Origin: Thalassobellus sp050294475
GTDB taxonomy: Bacteria; Bacteroidota; Bacteroidia; Flavobacteriales; Flavobacteriaceae
Direction of reading: 5' to 3'
DNA length: 64,000 nt
Assembly: GCA_050294475.1 (NCBI GenBank)
Contig: JBNKOE010000003.1
Coordinates: 1-64,000 of the forward strand
The notes under the pieces were generated by a model, which worked only from the letters and a program-made list of their open reading frames with translations, was not told the origin of the DNA and did not search any database. A program made the position numbers and the translations under genes. Below are positions 42,345-50,880 of the stretch, in pieces (position 1 is the stretch's first letter; each line of letters starts with the position of its first letter).

Positions 42345-43381
42345 TATTTTATTGCAGTTGTTTTAGATACTTCCCATTCTTTTATCCATTTTGCAATCAA
42401 ATTTACCCATTCGGTATCATCATTTAAACAAGGTATAGTTGTAAAATCTTTTCCTCCCATTTCATGAAAAATTTCTTGCCCTTCCATAGCAATTTCTTCG
42501 AGTGTTTCTAAACAATCGCTAACAAAAGCTGGCGTTACAATGGCCATGTTTTTTACACCTTGCTTTCCTAAACGCTCAATAGTTCTATCGGTATAAGGCT
42601 GCAACCAAGGATCGAAACCTAAACGCGATTGAAAGGATGTTGAATATGAGCCTTCTTTAAATTGAAGTTTTTCAGCAACCAATCTGGTAACTTCTAAACA
42701 TTGATGTTTATAACAAAACTCATGTGCTTTACTTGGCGTAATACAACAACTTTTATCTATTTTACAATGCGATTTAGTAACATCACTCTTTTTAATATGA
42801 CGCTCTGGAACACCATGATAGGAAAATAATAAATGTTCGTAATTCTTACCTTCTAAGTGTTTCTTTATAGAGTTTGCAAGTACTTCAATATAATCTGGTT
42901 TATTATAAAACGCAGGAACCGATTCTATTTTTAGGTTTGAGAAATATTGCTGACGAAGTTCTTCTGCTAATACCGTAATAGTCTCTGTTGTTGCCATAGC
43001 AAATTGTGGATATAACGGAAATAATAAAACCTCATCAACACCTTTATCTACCAATTCTTGAAGTCCTTTTTTAATAGTCATGCTTCCATAACGCATGGCT
43101 AAAGCAACTGGCACATCAACTTGCTCCTGTACTTTATTTTGAAGTCTTTCTGACAATACTATAAGCGGTGAGCCTTCATCCCACCATATTTTTTTATAAG
43201 CAGCAGCCGATTGTTTTGGACGTGTATTTAAAATAATACCTTTTACAAGGGCTGTTCTTGCTACAAGCGGGATATCAATAACACGTTCGTCCATTAAAAA
43301 CTCACCTAAATATTTTTTTACATCTTTTGGATTTGGACTATCTGGAGAGCCTAAATTAACTAGTAAGATTCCTTTTTTCAT
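42344..43381 (-). CDS. hemH: Ferrochelatase
   Basis: Inserts Fe(II) into protoporphyrin IX to give protoheme. The start MKKGILLVNLGSPDSP is typical, GEFLMDERVIDIP and YPQFAMATTET follow, and SYHGVPERH (about residues 188-196) contains the metal-binding His. Inserted after it is a Cys-rich stretch of five cysteines (CKIDKSCCIT and FCYKHQC) between residues 206 and 230. That arrangement is found in some bacterial ferrochelatases, certain of which bind a [2Fe-2S] cluster. Length 345 is normal. It is coupled to the MATE gene by a one-base overlap and lies 7 nt after the ThuA-like gene. Confidence 0.95.
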   Translation of the reverse strand: MKKGILLVNLGSPDSPNPKDVKKYLGEFLMDERVIDIPLVARTALVKGIILNTRPKQSAAAYKKIWWDEGSPLIVLSERLQNKVQEQVDVPVALAMRYGSMTIKKGLQELVDKGVDEVLLFPLYPQFAMATTETITVLAEELRQQYFSNLKIESVPAFYNKPDYIEVLANSIKKHLEGKNYEHLLFSYHGVPERHIKKSDVTKSHCKIDKSCCITPSKAHEFCYKHQCLEVTRLVAEKLQFKEGSYSTSFQSRLGFDPWLQPYTDRTIERLGKQGVKNMAIVTPAFVSDCLETLEEIAMEGQEIFHEMGGKDFTTIPCLNDDTEWVNLIAKWIKEWEVSKTTAIK

Positions 43382-43388
43382 TTCTTTT

Positions 43389-44093
43389 TTATCTATTTAA
43401 GCAATACAAAATCCCACCAAGGATATGCTGTCTAAATGCTGGCTCTAAATACGACTCTGATGTATGCCCTAAAGCGGTATAAAATGATTTTCCGCCATCA
43501 AATTCTTGATACCAAGCTATGGGATGAAAATCACCATTTTCGCCACCTTTATAAGACGATTCATCTAAGGTTAAAAGTACATTAATATTTTCGCTTATCG
43601 CCTTAAAATTATACCATTCATCATAACGAATCCAATGTTTAGATAAATGTTGTGTTGATTGATGTTTTTTATCAATTCTATTTATAGTTGCTTGACATTT
43701 TTCAGGATGATTTAAAAAATAAGCGCCTACAAGTTTACCAAACCAAGGCCATTCTAATTCCGTATCTGAAGCAGCATGAATACCCATAAAACTACCTCCA
43801 TTTTTAATATAATTCTTGAATGCTTTTTGCTCATTTTCATCCAAAACATCTTCTGAAGTATTAAGAAAAACAACTAAATTATATTGTTTTAAATTTTTAT
43901 TTAAAAATACCTCAGCATTTTCGGTGTGAGTTACTTCAAAATTATGTTTACTACCTAGTTCGATAATAGTTTGCACACCAACTTCTATAGATTCATGTCT
44001 ATAGCCTTCTGTTTTAGTAAAAACTAACACCTTATCTGAACTTTTTGGTGTGTTTAAAAAACAAACCAATAGCAACAATAGTATCCCTTTCAT
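43389..44093 (-). CDS. ThuA-like domain protein, exported
   Basis: A 234-residue ThuA/trehalose-utilisation-like protein with a glutamine-amidotransferase-like fold: VLVFTKTEGYRHESIEVG, LVVFLNTSEDVLDENEQKAF, GGSFMGIHAASD, then PIAWYQEFDGGKSFYTALGHT. A short hydrophobic N-terminus suggests export. Members are often linked to carbohydrate catabolism, but in this operon the partners are heme genes, so a carbohydrate role is not supported by context. Its ATG overlaps the stop of the 53-codon gene upstream in TAATG, implying coupled translation. Confidence 0.82.
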   Translation of the reverse strand: MKGILLLLLVCFLNTPKSSDKVLVFTKTEGYRHESIEVGVQTIIELGSKHNFEVTHTENAEVFLNKNLKQYNLVVFLNTSEDVLDENEQKAFKNYIKNGGSFMGIHAASDTELEWPWFGKLVGAYFLNHPEKCQATINRIDKKHQSTQHLSKHWIRYDEWYNFKAISENINVLLTLDESSYKGGENGDFHPIAWYQEFDGGKSFYTALGHTSESYLEPAFRQHILGGILYCLNR

Positions 44094-44254
44094 TATTTCT
44101 TTTTCTCTTCTATTTTTTGTTCATGATACAGTTTTGGGCGTTCTTCATTATAATCGCAATCTTGAAAAATACCACAAGACACATTTGTTCGTGCTAAAGA
44201 TTTTATGTTAGTGTTTTTTGATAAAGCTTCTATTTCTGGGGTTAAATATTTCAT
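44093..44254 (-). CDS. 53-residue conserved-context protein with CGIFQDC motif
   Basis: Short ORF from ATG 44254 to TAA 44093-44095. It lies 19 nt after the AraC gene and overlaps the ThuA-like start by one base (TAATG). AAAAAAGGAACAA just upstream resembles a ribosome-binding site. The product begins MKYLTPEIEALS, has a central VSCGIFQDCDYNEE with two Cys five residues apart, and ends in a Lys/Glu-rich tail. No signal peptide or membrane helix is seen. Its position between regulator and enzymes and the tight coupling argue that it is a real gene. Function is unknown; metal or heme handling is speculative. Confidence 0.62.
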   Translation of the reverse strand: MKYLTPEIEALSKNTNIKSLARTNVSCGIFQDCDYNEERPKLYHEQKIEEKKK

Positions 44255-44272
44255 TTGTTCCTTTTTTAAAAT

Positions 44273-45169
44273 CTAATTTAAAGACATTATATATTTTTTA
44301 GGCGTTGTACCATATTTCTTTTTAAATGCTGCAATAAAATGGCTCGATGTACTATAACCAACTTTAAGTCCTACCTCATTAACATTATCATTTCCTGCTT
44401 CTAATAATTTTCTAGCCACTTCCATTTTATAATCAAATAAAAAGCTAAATACCGAATCGCCATATATTTGTTTAAATCCTTCTTTTAACTTTTTAAGACT
44501 TAAGCCAATTTCATCAGCTAATTCTTGTAAAGTTGGTGGTTCGGCAATTCTAGAAACAACAATATCTTTAGCTTTTCTAATTTTAATAACATTGGTTTCA
44601 TCTACTAAAAATGGGCATTGCTCTACATTTGCATCTTCACTTCTATTAAAATACAAGCTTAAAAGTTCGTAGGCTTTCCCTTTAAAATACAATGGTTTTA
44701 TAGAATGGTTTAAATTATAATTAATTATTTGGTTTAACGCAATAGCCATTGATGGTGAAATAATGCCGTCTTTATAATATTTCTTATCCTTATTATCATT
44801 GTTTAAAAATGAAATATAATCGGCTTCTTGAGAAAATAAACCATGAAACTTTTTAATAGAAATTAATACCGAAACCATCCAAGAGTTTGGTTCTACTTGA
44901 AGATTAATGGGCAAATCCTGTTGCGGATTATAAAGTAATAATGAATTTTCTTCAAAAATATTTAAAGCATACCTACCTTCGTTAAAAAGAAACTTACTTG
45001 AACCCTTAAGACAAAAATGAAACTGTATATAATCGCTATCTATATATTTTTCAATACTTTGAGCGACACTTTTATCGTTTTTATGAACTAATACTAAAAA
45101 ACCATCGTCAACTTTTGTTTCATCAAAAGAACCTTTAGCGACATTTTTATCATTCATTTTATCTTTCAT
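44273..45169 (-). CDS. AraC family transcriptional regulator beside heme genes
   Basis: A 298-residue regulator. The N-terminal ligand domain (about 20-150, with FHFCLKGSSKFLFNEG and LLYNPQQDLPINL) resembles PchR-like sensors. The C-terminal double helix-turn-helix (about 195-298) has LQELADEIGLSLKKLKEGFK, then EVGLKVGYSTSSHFIAAFKK. It is the first gene of the leftward hemH-hemJ operon and is divergent from hemA, so it is placed to control both arms of heme synthesis. ATG 45169 is used; an internal Met at residue 5 is equally possible. A TATTTTTG box lies 59 nt upstream. Confidence 0.88.
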   Translation of the reverse strand: MKDKMNDKNVAKGSFDETKVDDGFLVLVHKNDKSVAQSIEKYIDSDYIQFHFCLKGSSKFLFNEGRYALNIFEENSLLLYNPQQDLPINLQVEPNSWMVSVLISIKKFHGLFSQEADYISFLNNDNKDKKYYKDGIISPSMAIALNQIINYNLNHSIKPLYFKGKAYELLSLYFNRSEDANVEQCPFLVDETNVIKIRKAKDIVVSRIAEPPTLQELADEIGLSLKKLKEGFKQIYGDSVFSFLFDYKMEVARKLLEAGNDNVNEVGLKVGYSTSSHFIAAFKKKYGTTPKKYIMSLN

Positions 45170-45228
45170 GACACTCTTTTATTTAGATTCATTATAAATA
45201 AATAGCTTCAGACATGCTATATACTATG

Positions 45229-45251
45229 CAAAAATATGACAAATATCATAT
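45229..45251. promoter_or_regulatory. Divergent araC/hemA control region: -7 box and inverted repeat
   Basis: The minus-strand -7 box TATTTTTG (45229-45236) for araC overlaps the inverted repeat ATATGA-N6-TCATAT (45234-45251). A regulator bound there could control araC directly and hemA, whose -7 box is about 80 bp away. In AT-rich DNA the repeat alone is weak evidence. Confidence 0.45.
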
Positions 45252-45330
45252 AATCGTCAAAAAACAGGGCAAAAAACCACAAACGATATTAAAAGTTCTT
45301 TGAGCGTTATTTTTTTTATAGCAATCCATA

Positions 45331-45338
45331 TACATTTG
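45331..45338 (+). promoter_or_regulatory. -7 box of hemA promoter
   Basis: TACATTTG (TAnnTTTG), 24 nt before the ATG at 45363. It excludes the upstream TTG at 45300 as a start on this transcript. Confidence 0.6.
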
Positions 45339-45362
45339 TTTCACATTTTCAGGTATAGCAAC

Positions 45363-46625
45363 ATGCAGAAGTATAATATTTCAAGAAGTAATTACTTTTA
45401 TGCCATTGGTTTGAGTTATAAAAAAGCCGATGCAGATATAAGAGGGCATTTTAGTTTAGACGAAACATCTAAGCTAGCACTTTTAAATCAAGCAAAAGAA
45501 AACCATATTGAAAGCTTAGTTGTTACTTCTACTTGTAACAGAACCGAAATTTATGGTTTTGCGCAACACCCATTTCAACTTATTCAATTACTTTGTGATA
45601 ATACAAAAGGGACTGTAGAAGAGTTTCAAGAAGTTGCATACATTTACAAAAACAACGAAGCTATTTCACACATGTTTCGTGTAGGTTCTGGTTTAGACAG
45701 TCAAATATTAGGTGATTTTGAAATTATTAGTCAGTTAAAAACAAGTACTAAACTTTCTAGAAAACACGGGTTACTTAATCATTTTACAGAACGTTTAGTA
45801 AATGCTGTTATTCAAGCAAGTAAACGCATTAAAACAGAAACAGATATTTCATCTGGCGCAACTTCGGTATCATTTGCATCTGTGCAATATATTTTTAATA
45901 CTGTTGAAAATGTTTCAAACAAAAACATATTGTTATTCGGAACTGGTAAAATAGGAAGAAACACTTGTGAAAACCTAGTAAAACACACCAAAAACGAACA
46001 TATTACGCTTATAAATAGAACTAAAGATAAAGCAGAACAAATTGCTGGAAAGTTTAATTTAGTAGTTAAAGACTATGCTAATTTACAAGAAGAAATTAAC
46101 GAGTCTGATATACTAATTGTAGCTACTGGTGCGCATCGTCCAACAGTAGATAAACAAATTATTCAATCTAAAAAACCGCTATTAATTTTAGATTTATCTA
46201 TTCCTAAAAATGTAAACGAAAATGTAGAAGCATTAGAAAATGTAACACTTGTACATTTAGATGATTTATCAAAAATTACCGACCAAACTTTAGAAGCACG
46301 TAAAAAACACATACCTTTAGCCGAAACAATTATAGAAGAGGTTAAAGCCGAATTTAATAGTTGGTTAGAAACTAGAAAATTTGCACCTACAATTAAAGCT
46401 TTAAAACATAAATTGAATGATTTTGCTACAGCAGAGTTAGATACACAACGTAAAAAATTATCTGACTTTAATGAAGCTCAAGCCGAATTAATTAGTAACA
46501 ATATTATTCAAAAAATAACCAATCATTTCGCGCATCATTTAAAAGATGACACGATTTCTACAGACGAAAGTCTAGAACTTATAAAAAAAGTATTCCAGTT
46601 AGAACCTTCAACAAAAAATGTCTAA
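45363..46625 (+). CDS. hemA: Glutamyl-tRNA reductase
   Basis: First committed enzyme of C5 heme synthesis: reduces glutamyl-tRNA to glutamate-1-semialdehyde with NADPH. The catalytic Cys58 sits in VVTSTCNRTEIYG. GSGLDSQILGDFEI and the NADPH domain (LLFGTGKIGRNTCENL) follow, then ATGAHRPTVD, and a C-terminal dimerisation helix. Starting at ATG 45363 gives 420 residues, the family length. An in-frame TTG at 45300 would prepend 21 residues rich in Phe/His/Ile and starts upstream of the promoter box. It overlaps hemCD by 8 nt. Confidence 0.95.
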   Translation: MQKYNISRSNYFYAIGLSYKKADADIRGHFSLDETSKLALLNQAKENHIESLVVTSTCNRTEIYGFAQHPFQLIQLLCDNTKGTVEEFQEVAYIYKNNEAISHMFRVGSGLDSQILGDFEIISQLKTSTKLSRKHGLLNHFTERLVNAVIQASKRIKTETDISSGATSVSFASVQYIFNTVENVSNKNILLFGTGKIGRNTCENLVKHTKNEHITLINRTKDKAEQIAGKFNLVVKDYANLQEEINESDILIVATGAHRPTVDKQIIQSKKPLLILDLSIPKNVNENVEALENVTLVHLDDLSKITDQTLEARKKHIPLAETIIEEVKAEFNSWLETRKFAPTIKALKHKLNDFATAELDTQRKKLSDFNEAQAELISNNIIQKITNHFAHHLKDDTISTDESLELIKKVFQLEPSTKNV

Positions 46626-48195
46626 AACCATAAGAATTGGTACTCGTGATAGTGAATTAGCACTATGGCAAGCCAAAATAGTGCAAAGTCAACTTGAAAA
46701 TTTAGGCCATAAAACCGAGCTCGTTCCTGTAAAATCTACAGGCGATTTAGTTTTAGACAAGCCCTTATATGAATTAGGAATTACCGGTATTTTTACCAGA
46801 ACTTTAGATATCGCTATGCTAAATAACGATATCGATATTGCGGTTCACTCTTTAAAAGATGTACCAACTGTACTACCAAAAGGCATTGTACAAGCAGCGG
46901 TTTTAAAACGTGGTAATGTAAACGATACTTTAGTTTTTAAAAAAAATGAAGAGTTTTTAGGCGCTAAAGAAGCTGTTATTGCAACAGGTAGTTTACGCAG
47001 GCGCGCGCAATGGCTTAACAGATTTCCAACACACACAATTGTAGATTTACGTGGTAATGTGAACTCGCGTTTACAAAAACTTGAAGATAACGAAGATTGG
47101 AACGGAGCCATTTTTGCAGCAGCAGGTATTGGCAGAATTGGAATAAGACCAGAAGAAGCTATTAATTTAGACTGGATGATTCCTGCACCTGCACAAGGCG
47201 CTATTATGATTACGGCTTTAGAAGAAAATGAAACTATTAGGGCTGCTTGCGCTGAATTAAATCATGAAGAAACAGAAATTTGCACAAGTATTGAACGCGA
47301 ATTTCTAAATAAGTTAGAAGGTGGTTGTACAGCACCTATTGGCGCTTTAGCTTACATAAAAGACGAAGAAATTAACTTTAAAGGCGTTTTATTAAGTCCT
47401 GATGGCTCTAAAAGAATTGATGTTACCAGAGTAAAAAAACTAGGTGAACATCATGATATGGCTAAGTTTTGTGCCGATTTTGTAATAGAGCGTGGTGGTA
47501 AACGATTAATGGATGCTATTAAACATTCAAATAGAAAAACAAATGTGTTTTCAACAAAATCTTTTACTGAAGATCAACGTCTATTATTTAACGAAAAAGT
47601 AGTTCCTGAAAGTAGTGATTTTGTCAAAATAAGTTTGAATCGTATTCACCCTCGCTTCTTAAAAAACGAAATTCAGAATGTTGTTATTACCAGCAAAAAT
47701 GCAGTTGAATCTTTAATAACAAACTACTCTGCAACAGAACTACAATTCAAAAATATTTACTGTGTAGGACGAAGAACAAAACGTCTGGTAGAAAACCGTA
47801 TTGGAAACGTTAAACATTCCGAAAAGAACGCAGAAACCCTTGCTAAATACTTAGTAGAATACCTTGAAGGTACTGAGGTTACTTACTTTTGTAGCGATAT
47901 AAGATTAGATGCTTTACCAACTATTCTAACTGAAAATAATATAAAAATAAATGAAGTTGAAGCATATCAAACAAAATTTGACAGCTTTAAAATTGACAAT
48001 TCTATTGAAGGTGTTATGTTTTACAGTCCATCAACAGTAGAAAGTTTTGTTGAAAAAAACAACAACGAAATTATTGCTTTTTGTATTGGAGAAACAACAG
48101 CTAAAGAAGCAAGAAAACACTTTAATGATGTTAGAATTGCAAAAGTACCAACAGTAGAAAGTGTTATTGAATTAGTGAACGAATATTACGTATAA
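46618..48195 (+). CDS. hemC: HemC-HemD fusion: hydroxymethylbilane synthase/uroporphyrinogen-III synthase
   Basis: Bifunctional chain of 525 residues. Residues 1 to about 305 are porphobilinogen deaminase: the RIGTRDSELALWQA start, the catalytic Asp in HSLKDVP (about 81), TGSLRRRAQ, and the dipyrromethane-cofactor Cys237 in EGGCTAPIG. After a linker (about 306-335), residues 336-525 resemble uroporphyrinogen-III synthase: VVITSKNAVESL, IYCVGRRTKRLV, VMFYSPSTVESF and IAFCIGETTAKEA. Together they turn porphobilinogen into uroporphyrinogen III, and fusion would channel the unstable hydroxymethylbilane. HemC-HemD fusions are known in other lineages. It overlaps hemA by 8 nt. Confidence 0.93.
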   Translation: MSKTIRIGTRDSELALWQAKIVQSQLENLGHKTELVPVKSTGDLVLDKPLYELGITGIFTRTLDIAMLNNDIDIAVHSLKDVPTVLPKGIVQAAVLKRGNVNDTLVFKKNEEFLGAKEAVIATGSLRRRAQWLNRFPTHTIVDLRGNVNSRLQKLEDNEDWNGAIFAAAGIGRIGIRPEEAINLDWMIPAPAQGAIMITALEENETIRAACAELNHEETEICTSIEREFLNKLEGGCTAPIGALAYIKDEEINFKGVLLSPDGSKRIDVTRVKKLGEHHDMAKFCADFVIERGGKRLMDAIKHSNRKTNVFSTKSFTEDQRLLFNEKVVPESSDFVKISLNRIHPRFLKNEIQNVVITSKNAVESLITNYSATELQFKNIYCVGRRTKRLVENRIGNVKHSEKNAETLAKYLVEYLEGTEVTYFCSDIRLDALPTILTENNIKINEVEAYQTKFDSFKIDNSIEGVMFYSPSTVESFVEKNNNEIIAFCIGETTAKEARKHFNDVRIAKVPTVESVIELVNEYYV

Positions 48196-48306
48196 TAATT
48201 TATTTAACTGCTTTAATATTTGTTAAAGAAGGAAAAGAAAACGTTTTGAAAGCCTTAAAGAATCAAGCAGGAATCCTCTTTTATAAAATTTAAGTTTCAA
48301 TTTAAA

Positions 48307-48334
48307 AGATTTCTACCTTCGCAGGAACGACAAA
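48307..48334. repeat. REP-like palindrome (TTCGCAGGAA type), second copy
   Basis: AGATTTCTACCTTCGCAGGA followed by ACGACAAA resembles the copy at 28931. A fragment AAGCAGGAATCCTC also occurs at about 48266. It lies in the 208-bp gap between hemCD and trkH. Confidence 0.45.
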
Positions 48335-48403
48335 AAGGTATGAGTATTAAAAGAAAAAACTGTAAGCCTTTATATTTTACTTACAATAAAGTAAATTAGT
48401 CCA

Positions 48404-50146
48404 ATGAAAAAAGAATCATTACTAAATTATGTTTATCGTTTTTTCGATATAATTGTCCTTTTCTTTATTGTATTTGACTTTGGTTATGATTTTGCTGAAA
48501 ACTTCACAACAGCACACGTTACTGGGTTATTAGTTCTTTCATTGTTTTTATTGGTTTTTAATACAATCAAATTTATTATCTATAAGTATCGAAACAATAA
48601 AACGGTAGCACTGGTAAATATTATTATTATTTCTGTTTTACTCATTAGTTCTCTTATTGTTTCCTTAATACATTTTGAACACGATTATCATTTTATTTTA
48701 CAAAAAATAAAACCCATTCTAGAAGGTGGTTTAATTCTTTATTTCTTATTACGATTATTGGTTTTGGTAAGACATATTTATGATGTCTATTTTAATCCTG
48801 CCATTGTATTTGTTGGTAGTTTTATAATACTTGCCATTGCTGGTGCTTTTTTACTTATGCTACCTAGTGCAACTCCAGACGGAATAAGTTTTACAAATGC
48901 ATTGTTTACTTCTACCAGTGCCGTTTGCGTAACAGGGCTAGCCGTTGTAGACACTAGCACAGATTTTACCATTATAGGACAATCAATCATATTAGTACTA
49001 ATACAATTAGGAGGTATAGGTATATTAACATTTACATCGTTCTTTGCATTTTTCTTTAGAGGAAGTTCTTCTTTTAAAGAAGGGTTAAACACTAGAGACT
49101 TTCTTGCTCATGAAGGCTTAAAAGATGTTTTTAGAGTGGCGCTAAATGTGGTAATTTTTACTTTAGGTATCGAAATTGTTGGAGCTTTATTTATCTATTT
49201 TTCAATTACAAATAACGAATCAATTACTAATAAATTATTCTTTTCATTTTTCCATTCCATTTCGGCATATTGTAATGCAGGATTTTCAATATTTTCATCT
49301 GGTTTATTTAATGATAGCATCCGTTTTAATTATATTTTCCAATGGATTATTATGATACTTATTGTTTTTGGAGGATTAGGCCATAGCATCATTTTTAATT
49401 ATTACGGCAAAATTAAAACCTATGTAATAGAATTATTTATTAAAAAACAAATTCATAAACGAATTCCAATTATAACACTTAATTCTAAAATAGTAATCTA
49501 TACAACTTTAATACTCCTATTTTCTGGATGGATTTTCTTATTTATTTCTGAGTATAACAATACCCTACTAGACCATAAAACAATATTTGGTAAATTAACA
49601 AATGCCGCTTTTAGCTCGGTAACACCAAGAACCGCTGGTTTTAATGTTGTAGATTATTCTGCAATGACCGTCCCTTCTTTATTATTTGTAATTTTTTTAA
49701 TGTGGGTTGGAGCTTCTCCTGCATCTACAGGTGGTGGTATAAAAACAAGTACCTTTGCAATAGCAACTTTAAACATTATTGCTATTGCAAAAGGAAAAAG
49801 TAGAATAGAAATTTTTGGAAGACGATTTTCAGCAGAATCTACATCAAGAGCTTTTGCTATTTTATCCATTTCCTTAATTATAATTGGCACAGCTATAATG
49901 GCTTTATTAATTTTAGAGCCTAAAGACACACCTATACTAACTATTGCTTTCGAATGCTTTTCGGCATACAGTACTGTTGGTTTAAGTTTAAATTTTACAC
50001 CTACACTTACAGAGGCTAGTAAATATATTATTATAGTGGTAATGTTTATAGGAAGAATAGGAATGCTCAACTTAATGATTGGCTTAATGCGTCAAATTAA
50101 CCATCAGTTTTATGAGTTACCAAAAGAAAATATTTTAATAAACTAA
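48404..50146 (+). CDS. TrkH/KtrB family potassium uptake channel
   Basis: K+ translocating subunit in the inner membrane. The N-terminal about 130 residues form extra membrane helices before the usual core, a form common in Bacteroidota. The core shows the repeated selectivity-filter regions: TSTSAVCVTGLAVVD, HSISAYCNAGFSIF, SSVTPRTAGFNVVDYS, and ECFSAYSTVGLSLN. It has 580 residues. The regulatory subunit TrkA/KtrA is encoded 16 nt downstream. The pair sits between heme genes, with no obvious functional link. Confidence 0.93.
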   Translation: MKKESLLNYVYRFFDIIVLFFIVFDFGYDFAENFTTAHVTGLLVLSLFLLVFNTIKFIIYKYRNNKTVALVNIIIISVLLISSLIVSLIHFEHDYHFILQKIKPILEGGLILYFLLRLLVLVRHIYDVYFNPAIVFVGSFIILAIAGAFLLMLPSATPDGISFTNALFTSTSAVCVTGLAVVDTSTDFTIIGQSIILVLIQLGGIGILTFTSFFAFFFRGSSSFKEGLNTRDFLAHEGLKDVFRVALNVVIFTLGIEIVGALFIYFSITNNESITNKLFFSFFHSISAYCNAGFSIFSSGLFNDSIRFNYIFQWIIMILIVFGGLGHSIIFNYYGKIKTYVIELFIKKQIHKRIPIITLNSKIVIYTTLILLFSGWIFLFISEYNNTLLDHKTIFGKLTNAAFSSVTPRTAGFNVVDYSAMTVPSLLFVIFLMWVGASPASTGGGIKTSTFAIATLNIIAIAKGKSRIEIFGRRFSAESTSRAFAILSISLIIIGTAIMALLILEPKDTPILTIAFECFSAYSTVGLSLNFTPTLTEASKYIIIVVMFIGRIGMLNLMIGLMRQINHQFYELPKENILIN

Positions 50147-50162
50147 AAACCAATAATATAAA

Positions 50163-50879
50163 ATGAAAATAATCGTTTTTGGACTTGGGAATTTTGGAAT
50201 GGCTTTATCCTTAAGCCTTACAGAAACTGGCAACGAAGTTATTGCTATAGATAAACAAATGGATAAAATAAATCTTATTAAAGATAAAATTTCACATGCC
50301 ATTTGTATGGACTCAACCAACGAGCTTGCTTACGACGCCGTACCTCTTAAAGATGCCGATAAAGTAGTAGTTGCTATTGGCGAAAATGAAGGTGCAGCCA
50401 TAATTACAACAGCAATTATAAAAAACTTATGTAATGCTAAAATAATTAGTCGTGCGCTATCCCCTATTCACGATACCGTTTTAGAAGCAATGGGCATTTA
50501 CAGTATTATACACCCAGAGCAAGATTCGGCAGACCGTCTTACAAAACAAATTAATTTTAAATCAACACTAGAAAATTATCAATTAGACAATAATTTTACC
50601 ATTTCTGAAGTAAAAGCTAAAGAAGACTTTTTTGGAAAAACACTAGAAGAATTAGACTCTGTAGACAAATACCATCTAAAACTAATCACCATTATTAGAG
50701 AAAAAGAAAAGAAAAATTTAATAGGAAAAAAAACAATAGTAAAAGAAACTGTTGGACACACAACACCCGAAACAGTCATATTAGAAAACGATATTTTAGT
50801 AGTTTACGGTAATAATAAAGACATTGAAAATTATTGTATGGGTGAAGAAGAATACGATTTAAGAAACAAAAATATATAA
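50163..50879 (+). CDS. TrkA/KtrA family potassium uptake regulatory subunit
   Basis: Cytoplasmic gating ring subunit of the K+ system. The N-terminal RCK/Rossmann domain has the nucleotide-binding start IIVFGLGNFGMAL and acidic DKQMDKI, then MDSTNE. The C-terminal RCK_C domain (about 150-225) ends in NDILVVYGNNKDIENYC. It has 238 residues, a single-copy KtrA type rather than the double-length E. coli TrkA. It is cotranscribed with trkH, and hemE starts one base after its stop codon. Confidence 0.92.
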   Translation: MKIIVFGLGNFGMALSLSLTETGNEVIAIDKQMDKINLIKDKISHAICMDSTNELAYDAVPLKDADKVVVAIGENEGAAIITTAIIKNLCNAKIISRALSPIHDTVLEAMGIYSIIHPEQDSADRLTKQINFKSTLENYQLDNNFTISEVKAKEDFFGKTLEELDSVDKYHLKLITIIREKEKKNLIGKKTIVKETVGHTTPETVILENDILVVYGNNKDIENYCMGEEEYDLRNKNI

Positions 50880-50880
50880 C

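Noticed and set aside
44093..44254. RiPP precursor for the PA0069 radical SAM protein
   Set aside because: The radical SAM gene is 6.5 kb away, belongs to a family without known peptide substrates, and no leader peptidase or exporter of the RiPP type accompanies the small gene.
45300..45362. TTG-start N-terminal extension of hemA
   Set aside because: The 21 added residues are not family-like and lie upstream of the hemA -7 box at 45331.
49654..50070. Minus-strand 138-codon ORF
   Set aside because: It is antisense to trkH; the TrkH filter motifs prove the other strand is coding.
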